NCBI RefSeq assembly: GCF_900007165.1
Contig: NZ_CYGY02000024.1
Location: 301 to 64,300 of the forward strand
Direction of reading: 5' to 3'
DNA: 64,000 nt
Source of the DNA: Paraburkholderia piptadeniae
GTDB lineage: Bacteria; Pseudomonadota; Gammaproteobacteria; Burkholderiales; Burkholderiaceae
Translations under genes and position numbers: made by a program
Shown: positions 1 to 8,640 of the stretch, one piece after another
Numbering within the stretch: position 1 is the stretch's first letter
How the letters are laid out: each line of letters opens with the position of its first letter
The notes under the pieces: model-generated
The model's database searches: none
What the model saw: the letters and a program-made list of their open reading frames with translations, nothing else
Told to the model about the DNA's origin: nothing

Positions 1-378
1 CCATTAACGATATAAACACATCGTTTAGTCGGCTGTTCGTGGCGATCTTCACAATGCATCCATTACCGGCCCGAACGATCGCCGCAGATCGGCCGTTCGG
101 CTGCACGGTCACTGTGAGCGAGTGGGGTCTACTCCGATCGGAGACTTCGTTTGAAAGCAGTCAAAGCGGCCATTCGCCGACCACAGAGCCCGGTGCATGT
201 GGATAACCGCAAAGGCCGAGAAAGAAGCGTTCGTCTTCTCCAACCGTACGGTCCGTTGCAGGACATAGCCAGCGTCTAAACGTTCTCGCACGGCAACGTT
301 GCACTTGCGCTTGTCGAACGTTCCGCAAAGTGTCATTTTCCGGCCCTATTGCTATAACGGAACACTCGAGGTACCACG
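1..378. other. Intergenic, no gene seen
   Basis: No frame here has convincing codon bias or a ribosome-binding site. The stretch is rich in CGTTCG and CGGCC words; CGGCCGTTCG at 90-99 recurs at 14055-14064. It resembles the other degenerate intergenic stretches of this window at 13.6-14.4, 23.6, 30.1 and 33.8-34.3 kb. The last 20 bases hold the GAGGT ribosome-binding site of the downstream VOC gene. Confidence 0.5.
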
Positions 379-762
379 ATGATCGATCACACCGGAATTG
401 GAGTCGCGGACGTCCATCGTTCCGCCACGTTTTACGACGCCGCTTTGAGCGCGCTTGGCATGCGCCGCGTGATGCAAATGCCGGGCAACAGCGGGACCGA
501 TGGCATCGGCTACGGCCTCGATTACCCGGTTTTCTGGATTGACCGCTTTCACCCGCATGGCGTGAAACAGCACACTGCCTTTGTAGCGAGGAGTTGCGCC
601 GAGGTAGACGCGTTCTACCAGGCAGCCCTGAAAGCCGGCGGCACCGATAACGGCGCACCCGGCTACCGTGACACCCAGCATGGCTATCCGCCTGGTTACT
701 ACGCTGCTTTCGTGCTCGATCCGGACGGCAACAACATCGAGGCTGTCTTTCGTGGTGGGTAG
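379..762 (+). CDS. VOC family (glyoxalase/bleomycin-resistance fold) protein
   Basis: A 127-residue protein with two beta-alpha-beta-beta-beta halves. It opens MIDHTGIGVADVHRSATFYD and ends DPDGNNIEAVFRGG, both typical of the vicinal oxygen chelate fold. His4 and Glu121 sit at the usual metal-ligand positions. The ATG follows GAGGT at a spacing of about 6 bases. Members of this fold include glyoxalases, dioxygenases and resistance proteins, so the substrate cannot be named. It stands alone; the next gene on either strand is over 400 bases away. Confidence 0.85.
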   Translation: MIDHTGIGVADVHRSATFYDAALSALGMRRVMQMPGNSGTDGIGYGLDYPVFWIDRFHPHGVKQHTAFVARSCAEVDAFYQAALKAGGTDNGAPGYRDTQHGYPPGYYAAFVLDPDGNNIEAVFRGG

Positions 763-1209
763 CGAGACAAGCACACGCCCCGGCGGCATTGCGTCATATA
801 TCGGTCTGCGGACCGCGTCGGGCAGTAGGCGGCCAGAACCAGTCGTTCGGTTTTGCCGTCATGTGGTCATTCCGGCGGCGGCTCCGAACCAATCTGCGGA
901 CCTTCGAACGCGGACCATACTCTCGTGAGATAGCTTGCCATCGAATGTTTCGCAGAGGTAATGCGTGCTGCACACGCTGGACATCGACGGTCAGCGCCTC
1001 ACTCGACAGAGCCGACCTGAGGTGCTGGTCCTGATCGAGAGAATGCAGCAGGCGTCCGGTATCGAGTCGTTGCAATAAGGCGTCTGTAAATCTCTGCGTA
1101 TCAGGGCGAACGGACGAATAGAATGGGCAATTTACGGTGGAGAGATTCTCTGCCTGCCCGGTCCCGTTTCGGATCACCTCGGTGTCCCCTTCCATCGCGT
1201 GCAACCGAT
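763..1209. other. Intergenic, no gene seen
   Basis: About 450 bases between a plus-strand gene and the 3' end of a minus-strand gene. Open frames on both strands lack start signals and have Arg/Ser-rich compositions typical of non-coding GC-rich DNA. I see no clear terminator hairpin or operator. Confidence 0.5.
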
Positions 1210-1605
1210 TCACCTGCGTGCCTCAACCCACTGCATCCGCCACTGCGGCGCATCGAACGGCTCCGAAAAATACTGCGTTTCGCGCACGACCTTTCCGTCG
1301 GCAAACTCCATGATGCTGACGACGAGCGCAGTCTGCGTCTTGTAGTCGATCGTATATTCCGTCACCCAGAGATTGCCGCTTCCCTGAATTCGTCGCACGC
1401 CAAATCCCGAAGGCTTGTCCGGATGGTATCCGCGCAACGCCTGCAGGTTGCTTCGCCCGACGATTCGCTCGCCCGACTGCGGATACTCGCAGACCACGCC
1501 ATCAGCGTAGATATCATGCTCCGCATCCAGATTACCTGCCGACGAAGCACGCCAGTGCGCATCGAGCACTTCACGCATTTGCCTGTCGTTCACGAATCGC
1601 CTCAC
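1210..1605 (-). CDS. SnoaL-like / nuclear transport factor 2 family protein
   Basis: A 131-residue protein of the NTF2-like cone fold. The segment WRASSAGNLDAEHDIYADGV followed by CEYPQSGERIVGR is the standard helix-then-strand opening of SnoaL-like proteins. The later segments VTEYTIDYKTQTALVVSIME and VVRETQYFSEPFDAPQWR form the sheet. The start taken is GTG at 1605, overlapping the TGA of the aldo/keto reductase gene (GTGA), which suggests translational coupling. ATG at 1578 is a possible later start. Such proteins are small isomerases, hydrolases or binding proteins; the substrate is unknown. Confidence 0.8.
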   Translation of the reverse strand: MRRFVNDRQMREVLDAHWRASSAGNLDAEHDIYADGVVCEYPQSGERIVGRSNLQALRGYHPDKPSGFGVRRIQGSGNLWVTEYTIDYKTQTALVVSIMEFADGKVVRETQYFSEPFDAPQWRMQWVEARR

Positions 1606-2541
1606 GCGGTTGACGGCGGAATGAAACCCGGACTGCCCGTCTTCACGACTTCGTTGAACCGCTGTCGCGTCTCTATTGCGTTGATCTCATCGAAGGCTTC
1701 GGAAGGAAGCGCGGAAATGTCGAAATTCTCCCGTGCTCGCGCCGCCGTTTTTGGCGTCGTGAGCACCGCCGTGCCGCGCTGCACGGCCCACGCGAGCAGC
1801 ACTTGCGCCGGCGTTCTTTCCAGACGCGCGGCAATACGCGCAATGACGGGATCTTCGAGCGGCCCCGGCCTGATTCCATGCCCGAGCGGCGCGAACGCAG
1901 TGAAGACGATGCCCCCGCTGGTTGCAGTATGCCAGCAACTCCGTTTCAGGCAGATACGGATGCGATTCGACCTGAATCGCCGCAGGCTTGATTTTCGCGG
2001 AGTCATACAGCGGCTGAAGCTCGCTCAGCGTGATGTCGGAGAGTCCGATCGCGCGGCATCGTCCACGGTCGACGAGTTCTTCCATCGCGTGCCACGTGTC
2101 GAGCAATGTCACGCCTTCGTCGTAAAACACATTTCCGTTTGCGTCACGCGGGTCCTGTTCGTCGCCCGCCTGAAACGCGAAGGGCGTGTGAACCAGATAA
2201 AGGTCCAGATAGTCGAGTCCCAGCCTTTCAAGACTCCCGTCGAGAGCGTGGCCGACGCGCTCGGGCCGGTGGTTCGAATTCCACAGTTTAGTCGTCACGA
2301 AGATCGCATCCCGCGCGATCCCACGCGCCGATAGTCCCGACTTCAGCGCAGCGCCTACCTCTCGCTCGTTGCGATAGCGCTCGGCGCAATCGAAGTGCCG
2401 GTAACCCGCTTCGATCGCGTCGCGCGTGGCACTGACCGTCGTCGCCGGATCGGCGATCAGCGTACCAAAACCGATGACGGGCATGTGTCCGCCGTCACGC
2501 AGCGCCACCGTCCCGCTGCGGAAATCATTCGACCCGATCAT
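1602..2541 (-). pseudogene. Aldo/keto reductase, disrupted by a one-base frameshift
   Basis: The N-terminal frame (from ATG 2541, preceded by GGAGGG) gives a normal NADPH-dependent aldo/keto reductase: GFGTLIADP, then EAGYRHFDCAERYRNE with the catalytic Asp and Tyr, then VTTKLWNSNHRP and LDLYLVHTPF. After AYCNQRG the frame becomes nonsense. The correct continuation (IVFTAFAPLGHG, then AQVLLAWAVQRGTAVLTTPK) lies one frame over and runs to the stop at 1602. The switch is at the run of five C on the plus strand, 1912-1916; four would restore one frame of about 312 residues. Either an inactivating insertion or a homopolymer sequencing error. The reductase and the SnoaL-like gene would form a two-gene operon. 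Confidence 0.85.
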
Positions 2542-2777
2542 CGCGAACCCTCCACGCGCACTGCGCCCTCACATGCTAGGACGGTTTGCTCGCGGCGTCA
2601 TGGCAAGTGCCCGCCCTTGCAATGTTCGTCACATTGAAAACGCAGCAAAACGACAAAACCGTCACATGTCCAGCTACACGGAGGCTTGCGAACTGCCCAC
2701 AAATAAATGTCAACCGGGAGCCAACAGAGGCTGCCTGGGCGACGCGATTACACTCTGCCCGGGAACGCGGATGCGGA
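2542..2777. other. Intergenic spacer between two minus-strand operons
   Basis: 236 bases between the reductase gene start and the 3' end of the efflux operon. It carries the ribosome-binding site and presumably the promoter of the reductase gene. I do not see a strong terminator for the efflux operon. Confidence 0.4.
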
Positions 2778-4355
2778 TCAGCGTTGCGCCGTCGACTGTG
2801 TACTTTCGTTGTCTTGAGGCGTTGCTGGCTTACCATACGTCGATTCCCAGCCGCCCCCGAGCACCTTGCACAGTGTGACGAGGTTCGCATCAGCATCGGC
2901 GCCGCTCTGTTCAAGGTTGCTCTGTGCATCGAGCAGCTGCTTCTGGACATTCAGCACGTCCAGATAATCGAGCGCACCAGCTTTATACCGCTGCTGTGCA
3001 ACCGAAAGCGCACGTAGATTCAGGCTCACGACCTCCTGAAGCTTGTTGTGCCGCTGTTGTTCCGCGTCGTAGGTAATGAGGGCATCGTCCACTTCGCGCC
3101 ATGCATCGAGAACCGTCTTCTCGTAGACGATGGCGGCCTCCTGCTGTTGTGCCTCGCGCAATTGAAGCGTGCCTTTCAGGCGTCCGCCTTCGAAGATCGG
3201 CAGCGTGATCGATGGTCCCACGACGAACTGACCGGATGCCCAATTGGCGAGACTCGAAAGCTGAAGGCTCTGGAATCCGGCACTGCCATTCAACGTGATG
3301 CGCGGATAAAAGTCGGCCTTGGCCATGCCGATGGCCGCCGTGGCCGCATGGAGCTGCGCCTCGGCCCGGCGGATGTCGGGCCGGCGCTGTGCAAGTTCGG
3401 ATGGGAAGCCGATTGGTACCTGCTCAGGCAGAGCGGGGACATCCTGCGGCGCATCGAGCGTCTTGGTCAATGCACCCGGTTCTTCGGCAAGCAACACCCC
3501 GATGGCGTTGATGGTCGTTTCCTTGCGCGATTCGAGCGTCGGAATGAGGCTTTCGATGGACGCGGCCTGTGCGGATGCATTCGCCACGTCGAGATCGGTT
3601 GTGACGCCTTCGCGCTTGCGCGTTTGTGTGAGTTTTGTCGTATTGTTTGCCAGTTCGAGATTCTGTCGCGCGATCTGCAACAAGGCTTGCGTATCGCGCA
3701 GCTGGATATAGTCGCGCGCAAGCTCGGCGCGCGCGGAGAGCAATACCGCATTGCGATCCTCATAAGAGGCATCGGTCAATGCCGAAGCCGCTTCGACACC
3801 ACGCCGCACACGGCCCCAGATGTCGATTTCCCATGAAGCGTCGAAGCCGAACTGATAGAGGTTGTAGGCGGGCGAGCCTTTCGAGCCAGGCATCGCCGAT
3901 ACGCCCAGCGGCGCGCTGCCCGATGCAGATTGCGGATTCGAACTTGTCGGTGTCACGCCGAGCAACGAAAGAATGCCATTCTCGCTGCCGCGTTCGCGGT
4001 TATACGAGGCCGCGCCATCCAGCGTCGGATATTGCGCTGCACCGGCAACGCGCAGCCCGGCGCGGCTTTGCAGCAGGCGCGCAGAAGCCGCAGCGACATC
4101 GAGGTTGGCATCGGTCAACTGCTTTTCGAGCGCGTTCAACATCGGGTCGTTGAAAAGCGTCCACCAGTCCGGATTGAAACCGGATTCGACGGGTTTGCTC
4201 GGCGACTGCGCAGTCTGAGTGCGGTCGAATATATCCGGCGTGGCAGAGGTCGGCGGTTCGAAATTCGGCCCGACCAGACAGCCGCTCAACGCGAGCGAGA
4301 GCAATAACGTCAGCGCCAACGCCGACGCACGGATAAAAAATTCACGCGTGTTCAT
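2778..4355 (-). CDS. Efflux outer-membrane lipoprotein, NodT/OprM family
   Basis: A 525-residue outer-membrane factor, the TolC-like channel of a tripartite pump. It has a signal peptide and the lipobox LSGC with Cys26, followed by LVGPNFEPP, typical of the NodT branch. The two repeated coiled-coil halves are visible, with DPMLNALEKQLTDANLDVAAA early and RRPDIRRAEAQLHAATAAIG and QQRYKAGALDYLDVLNVQKQ late. Its ATG overlaps the TGA of the membrane fusion gene (ATGA). It is the last gene of the operon and completes a system spanning inner membrane to outer membrane. Confidence 0.95.
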   Translation of the reverse strand: MNTREFFIRASALALTLLLSLALSGCLVGPNFEPPTSATPDIFDRTQTAQSPSKPVESGFNPDWWTLFNDPMLNALEKQLTDANLDVAAASARLLQSRAGLRVAGAAQYPTLDGAASYNRERGSENGILSLLGVTPTSSNPQSASGSAPLGVSAMPGSKGSPAYNLYQFGFDASWEIDIWGRVRRGVEAASALTDASYEDRNAVLLSARAELARDYIQLRDTQALLQIARQNLELANNTTKLTQTRKREGVTTDLDVANASAQAASIESLIPTLESRKETTINAIGVLLAEEPGALTKTLDAPQDVPALPEQVPIGFPSELAQRRPDIRRAEAQLHAATAAIGMAKADFYPRITLNGSAGFQSLQLSSLANWASGQFVVGPSITLPIFEGGRLKGTLQLREAQQQEAAIVYEKTVLDAWREVDDALITYDAEQQRHNKLQEVVSLNLRALSVAQQRYKAGALDYLDVLNVQKQLLDAQSNLEQSGADADANLVTLCKVLGGGWESTYGKPATPQDNESTQSTAQR

Positions 4356-5437
4356 TTTGCGTCCACTCCTGCTATCGCCATATCGGCGCGCTTGCCGATT
4401 GCCACCTCTGCTTCTACCGACAACCCCACGCTGAGCTCGGACGCGGCTCGCTGGTTCGGATCGATCCTGATCTTGACGGGCACCCGCTGGACGATCTTCG
4501 TGAAGTTGCCCGTTGCGTTGTCCGGCGCGATCGGCGCGAAGCTCACGCCGGTGGCGGGGGCCAGACTGTCGATATGGCCTTTGATGACGACGCCGGGGAA
4601 ACTGTCGACTTTGATGCTCACGCTCTCGCCGGGCCGCATGTACGGGATCTGGTTCTCCTGGAAGTTCGCGACGACATAAGCATCCGCGAGCGGCACGATT
4701 GCAAGGAGTGGTGCGCCGGGTGTCACGAATGCGCCGACACGCACGGACCGCCGGCCGATCTTTCCGTCGACGGGCGCGTGAATCTCGGTGTATGAGAGAT
4801 TGAGCTTTGCCTGTTCGAGCACGGCTTCGGCATGCGCCAGCGCGCCCGCCGCCTTGTCGCGCTGCGTGCGCAACACATCGAGGTTCTGTGCGGTTGCGGA
4901 CAAGGCCGCCTGATCGTGCGCCTGCTGCGCAAGCTGCTCGGCGAGCGCGCTGGCAGCGTGCTGCTGTTCCTGCGTCGTGCCGGCACCCGACTCCGAGAGA
5001 TTCTGATAACGCGCTGCGTTTTCGCGCGCAAAGGCGATCGACGCTTCATCGGAACGCAGCGTGGCACGTGCCTGGTCGACGAGCGACGGCTGTCGCGCGA
5101 TCTCGGCATCGTAGTTCGCAACGGCGGCTTTCGCTGCCGTTACGTCGGCCTGTGAGCTGAGCAATGCGGCCTGATAGTCGCGATCGTCGATCCGCACCAC
5201 CAGCTGTCCGGCTTTCACCTGCTGGTTGTCGTCGACGAAGACCTCCGCGACCTGCCCAGCAACGCGCGGCGCAACCAGCGTGAAATCGGCGGCGACGTAG
5301 GCGTCGTTCGTGGATTCGGTGCCGGGGCTGACGAAGAGCTTCGTGCTGCCCCATGCGGCGACGCCGAGCACGACGACAGCTGCGGCAATGCGAACCATTC
5401 TGGGCGAGGGACGGGTGACGGATAACATGGCAACCAT
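4352..5437 (-). CDS. HlyD/EmrA family membrane fusion protein
   Basis: About 361 residues. One N-terminal membrane anchor (IAAAVVVLGVAAWGSTKLF) is followed by the beta-barrel/lipoyl start (GTESTNDAYVAADFTLVAPR, VAGQVAEVFVDDNQQVKAGQ), a long alpha-helical hairpin rich in Ala and Gln, and the closing lipoyl half LSYTEIHAPVDGKIGRR. The start chosen is the ATG at 5437 that overlaps the stop of the transporter gene as TAATG; a GTG at 5467 would add ten residues and has no clear ribosome-binding site. It links the EmrB-type transporter to the outer-membrane channel in the periplasm. Confidence 0.93.
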   Translation of the reverse strand: MVAMLSVTRPSPRMVRIAAAVVVLGVAAWGSTKLFVSPGTESTNDAYVAADFTLVAPRVAGQVAEVFVDDNQQVKAGQLVVRIDDRDYQAALLSSQADVTAAKAAVANYDAEIARQPSLVDQARATLRSDEASIAFARENAARYQNLSESGAGTTQEQQHAASALAEQLAQQAHDQAALSATAQNLDVLRTQRDKAAGALAHAEAVLEQAKLNLSYTEIHAPVDGKIGRRSVRVGAFVTPGAPLLAIVPLADAYVVANFQENQIPYMRPGESVSIKVDSFPGVVIKGHIDSLAPATGVSFAPIAPDNATGNFTKIVQRVPVKIRIDPNQRAASELSVGLSVEAEVAIGKRADMAIAGVDAK

Positions 5438-7062
5438 TAGCGAGGGGTAGGTGGCGTTGTGCTCCACGGCGGATAGATGCGTACCGGTAGCACAGGAATG
5501 AGAAGAAGCACGGTGATGGCGATGCAGGCCATCACGCGATAAAGGTCGGCAGAAGTGAGCACCACGGCCTGTTCATGGATGCGTTGCGCAAGCCCGCCAT
5601 ATCCGCGCGCCGCATCGAAGCTCTGAGTGGTGATCAACGCGTTGTTGCCGAGATGATCGACCAGCATGCTCGAATGAAAATGTTCGCGCGCGGTGCCGAG
5701 ACCCTCGATCAGCGCGGTCGCCACGACGCCCGCGAAGCCTCTGAGCGAGTTGAACATCGCGGAAGCGAAGGGGCCATCGGCGGGCGGCAAGCCGGTGGTC
5801 ACACCCATCAGGATCGCGAGTATCACCATCGGTTGCGCGACGATCTGCAATGATTGCAACCAGTAGAAGTTGTCGCGGATCCACTCCGACGTCATGAAGC
5901 TGCCAAGGAAGCAGGTGAGTCCGATCATCAGTAGTCCGAGCCCCATCACCCAGCGCGAATCCACACGGCGAAGATTCAGCAACGCAGCCGTCAGCGGCAG
6001 CGTAACGAGCAGCGGAAGGGCGACCAGCAGAGACAGAGGCGTCGTTTGAAGCGGCCGGTAATCGTGCACTCGTGCGAGAAATTGACCTGGAATCGCGGCC
6101 ACACCAACGAGCAGCACAACGGCGCCGACAAGTGTCGAAAGACCGTGCGAAAAATTCCCGCGCGACAGCATCTGCAGCTTGAAAAACGGTACCGGGTGAT
6201 ACCACTCGTTGATCAGAAACAACGCGAACAACATGGCGCCGCCACCGAGCATCACGCAGATGAACGAGGAATTCAGCCAGTCGAGGCGATCGCCTTGCAG
6301 CAGAGCGGTTACCAGCATCGCGACGGCGGGGAAACCGGTCAACAGACCGAACCAGTCGAACGATCCGAATCGTTCGAGCTTGAGCGGGTCTTGTGGAAGG
6401 CCGAACTGGATTGCGATGCCGCTGATCACACCAAGCGGCACGATCTGCCAGAAGGCCATTTTCCAGCTCACGTACTCGGTCCACAGCGCGGCGAGCGGGG
6501 TTCCCACCGAAGGGCCGAAGGTCGCAGTGAGCGCATAGCCTGCGAGCCCATAGAGCTTGATCTTCGGTGGCAGATAACGCAGCGCCACGATGATCAGCAT
6601 CGGAGGAATACATCCTCCGGCAATGCCCTGCAATACGCGCAGCAGATAGAACGCAGGCAGATTAGGCGACAGCGGACACAGAAAGCCGAACAGCATGGAG
6701 GCGATGAGCGCGCCGAGCGTGAAGCGCTTCAACGTGAACGTGATGCCGAACCACGGCGCGAAAACCATCGTTGCCACGTTGGTCGCTTCGAAAAGCGCGG
6801 TCAGCCAGCTGCCGTCGTCATGCCCGATCGATAGCGCGCCACGAATGTCGTTCATCGCTTGCGCAGTGACCTGCTCATTCAGTATCGCGAGTAGCGACGC
6901 GAGCAGCATCCCGATCAGACCGATGGCCAGGCGCAGCGAAAACGCTGGCTGCGCTTGCGCCTGTGGTGCTGGCGTATGTGCAGCAGGCGCGGGCGCTAAC
7001 GGCGCGACCGGTTCAACCGTCGCGACCGCTTCAATCGTCAGGGAAACGACAGTCGTCTTCAT
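5437..7062 (-). CDS. MFS transporter, DHA2 family (EmrB-like, 14 TM)
   Basis: A 541-residue major facilitator with about 14 predicted membrane helices. After an Ala/Pro-rich N-terminal tail of roughly 45 residues comes helix 1, then NEQVTAQAMNDIRGALSIGH leading to GSWLTALFEATNVATMVFAPW, the DHA2 signature region. Motif-C-like glycines lie in LAGYALTATFGPSVGTPLAALW. It is first in the efflux operon, followed by EmrA- and OprM-like genes with overlapping stops and starts. The family exports hydrophobic drugs and aromatic acids in exchange for protons. No regulator gene is attached; the substrate is unknown. Confidence 0.93.
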   Translation of the reverse strand: MKTTVVSLTIEAVATVEPVAPLAPAPAAHTPAPQAQAQPAFSLRLAIGLIGMLLASLLAILNEQVTAQAMNDIRGALSIGHDDGSWLTALFEATNVATMVFAPWFGITFTLKRFTLGALIASMLFGFLCPLSPNLPAFYLLRVLQGIAGGCIPPMLIIVALRYLPPKIKLYGLAGYALTATFGPSVGTPLAALWTEYVSWKMAFWQIVPLGVISGIAIQFGLPQDPLKLERFGSFDWFGLLTGFPAVAMLVTALLQGDRLDWLNSSFICVMLGGGAMLFALFLINEWYHPVPFFKLQMLSRGNFSHGLSTLVGAVVLLVGVAAIPGQFLARVHDYRPLQTTPLSLLVALPLLVTLPLTAALLNLRRVDSRWVMGLGLLMIGLTCFLGSFMTSEWIRDNFYWLQSLQIVAQPMVILAILMGVTTGLPPADGPFASAMFNSLRGFAGVVATALIEGLGTAREHFHSSMLVDHLGNNALITTQSFDAARGYGGLAQRIHEQAVVLTSADLYRVMACIAITVLLLIPVLPVRIYPPWSTTPPTPR

Positions 7063-7444
7063 AAAAGCACACTCGGCTAAAAGTCCTTAACAAGGCATCA
7101 AATCCGGGCAATGACGTATCTGCTTCACCCGGAATTTTGCGGCTTCCTTACCGCGTGATGATGTGATGGATTCTAGGAGCGACGCCGTCTTTCTTGAAGT
7201 CGACGGACGAATCGTTTCAGGCCAATTCATTCAGGAATCTGGCCATTGCCGGAACTTTTATGGTTTTGATTGCGCGCGTGGAAAAGGTCTTTTTACACGG
7301 GGTAAATCATCCAGATTTTGAAAAAGATTGTTGCTCGGCACGCGTCGTCATTCGACAAGCTCGTAGATAGAATCAATTCCAGCGACGGCGCTTTAGAGCG
7401 CCTGCCGGTCGAGTGAATTGAACTGTTATTGGATGGAGATGGCG
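7063..7444. other. Divergent intergenic region, efflux operon / small acidic protein
   Basis: About 380 bases, less GC-rich than the neighbours. It must hold the leftward promoter of the efflux operon and the rightward promoter of the small gene at 7445. I see T- and A-rich stretches around 7280-7330 but no clear -35/-10 pair and no perfect operator palindrome. Confidence 0.4.
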
Positions 7445-7645
7445 ATGAAATTCTCAGTGAATGAAGCGATCGGTTCTGACGACATATCCAGAATCGAACG
7501 TGCGATGAAGAGTGTCGATGTCGATGCGAAGGTCGATATCGATGTCGACGCGAATAGTGTTAGTGTCGATTCGTGGCTGATGCCGGAGGAGTTCTTCGTC
7601 GCGTTTCAGGACGAAGACTATAGCGTCAGGATTATCGAGGGATAG
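7445..7645 (+). CDS. Small acidic HMA-like protein without a CxxC motif
   Basis: A 66-residue protein starting at ATG 7445, which has GGAG about 7 bases upstream. Its length and beta-alpha-beta-beta-alpha-beta pattern (FSVNEA, helix SDDISRIERAMKSV, strands DAKVDIDVDA and SVSVDS, helix MPEEFFVAFQDE, strand YSVRII) match the ferredoxin-like fold of heavy-metal-associated chaperones. It has no cysteine at all, so it cannot bind metal through the classical CxxC loop. The DNA carries repeated GTCGAT words that encode alternating Val/Asp. Function unknown. Confidence 0.65.
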   Translation: MKFSVNEAIGSDDISRIERAMKSVDVDAKVDIDVDANSVSVDSWLMPEEFFVAFQDEDYSVRIIEG

Positions 7646-7697
7646 GTAGATAAATTCGGCCGGTTTCTTGCCATAGCAGTTGAAACCGGCCGCAGCT

Positions 7698-8372
7698 TTA
7701 CGCCTTACGCTGTGCCGCGGCAAAGTATTGCGGCGCTTCCCGGCGATCGTACATGCCGTACTCGCGGATCACACGAATATGCCGCAGACGTGCACCCTCG
7801 GGTACCGTCATGCTCTGCGCGAACGCCTCAGCGGCAGCGAGGTCGCGCCACGTGACTGCGGCGATTACATCGCCCGGCGCCAACAACGCATCGAACACAT
7901 CCCACGCGATCAGACCGGAAGCCGTCAGATCAAGACTGAGCGACTTCGCGACGGCTTCCGCGCCCGATTGCTTCATCCAGTCCGCCGGGCGTTGAGCGTC
8001 GATCAACATGACCGCCTTGCCGGCGCCCGTTTCAGTTTCGTCGAGGCGTTGTTCAGTCAACGCGTAGCCTGCGGGAACGTGGGTATCCGCAACCGTCTGG
8101 CCGATACGCAGCCGGTAGTCTGCAAACACGCGATCGCGGGCGGCCTGTTGAACCTTGAAGTGTTTCGATTCGACGCGCCAGCGAATCAGCGACTTTTCAT
8201 CGCGCCAGCTGGAAAGTGACAGGAGCCAGCCGGCGCGCGTGAGACTTGCGTAGCGATTGTTATCGATGAAGCCATCGATTTTCTCCAGTTCTGGACGCAG
8301 CATTTTCGCCATGCCCAGATAGGCATCGAACTGCTCGGGAATCGGATTAACTTCAAGCATTGCGGAGAACAT
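7698..8372 (-). CDS. Putative antibiotic biosynthesis monooxygenase-type (dimeric alpha/beta barrel) protein
   Basis: A 224-residue protein starting at ATG 8372, with AAAGGA upstream. Two halves each resemble a dimeric alpha-beta barrel: the first has MFSAMLEVNPIPEQFDAYLG and the surface-exposed SWRDEKSLIRWRVESKHFKV, typical of ABM proteins; the second runs from GKAVMLIDAQRPADW to the IRVIREYGMYDRREAP end. ABM-domain proteins include small oxygenases and heme-degrading enzymes, but many have no known reaction. It is divergent from a LysR-type gene 268 bases away, its probable regulator. Confidence 0.75.
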   Translation of the reverse strand: MFSAMLEVNPIPEQFDAYLGMAKMLRPELEKIDGFIDNNRYASLTRAGWLLSLSSWRDEKSLIRWRVESKHFKVQQAARDRVFADYRLRIGQTVADTHVPAGYALTEQRLDETETGAGKAVMLIDAQRPADWMKQSGAEAVAKSLSLDLTASGLIAWDVFDALLAPGDVIAAVTWRDLAAAEAFAQSMTVPEGARLRHIRVIREYGMYDRREAPQYFAAAQRKA

Positions 8373-8403
8373 GACAGATCCTTTCGACAGATAAAGTGGG
8401 CGC

Positions 8404-8418
8404 TCCCACCTGGTGGGA
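8404..8418. promoter_or_regulatory. Small palindrome upstream of the monooxygenase gene
   Basis: TCCCAC-CTG-GTGGGA is a perfect inverted repeat of 6 bp arms, about 32 bases before the start codon of the monooxygenase-type gene and in the spacer it shares with the LysR gene. It could be an operator or a 5' leader hairpin. It is short, and chance cannot be excluded. Confidence 0.3.
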
Positions 8419-8640
8419 ATTTCATTGTCGAAGATGACGCCGAATTCTTGAAGCATGTGGGAATAAGGTCTTGGGCCATTCAGTATTCGAATTGCGCCAC
8501 ACCGCCAGCGGGTCGTATTGATTGAGTCAGTTGCAGGCCAGATGACATGTTTCATCGGCCAATCGAAAGAAAGTCGGAACGCAGCGCAAGAAGGACTCGT
8601 AGAATCGGACCACAGCAGAAGTCGCAAGTCAGGAATCGAG

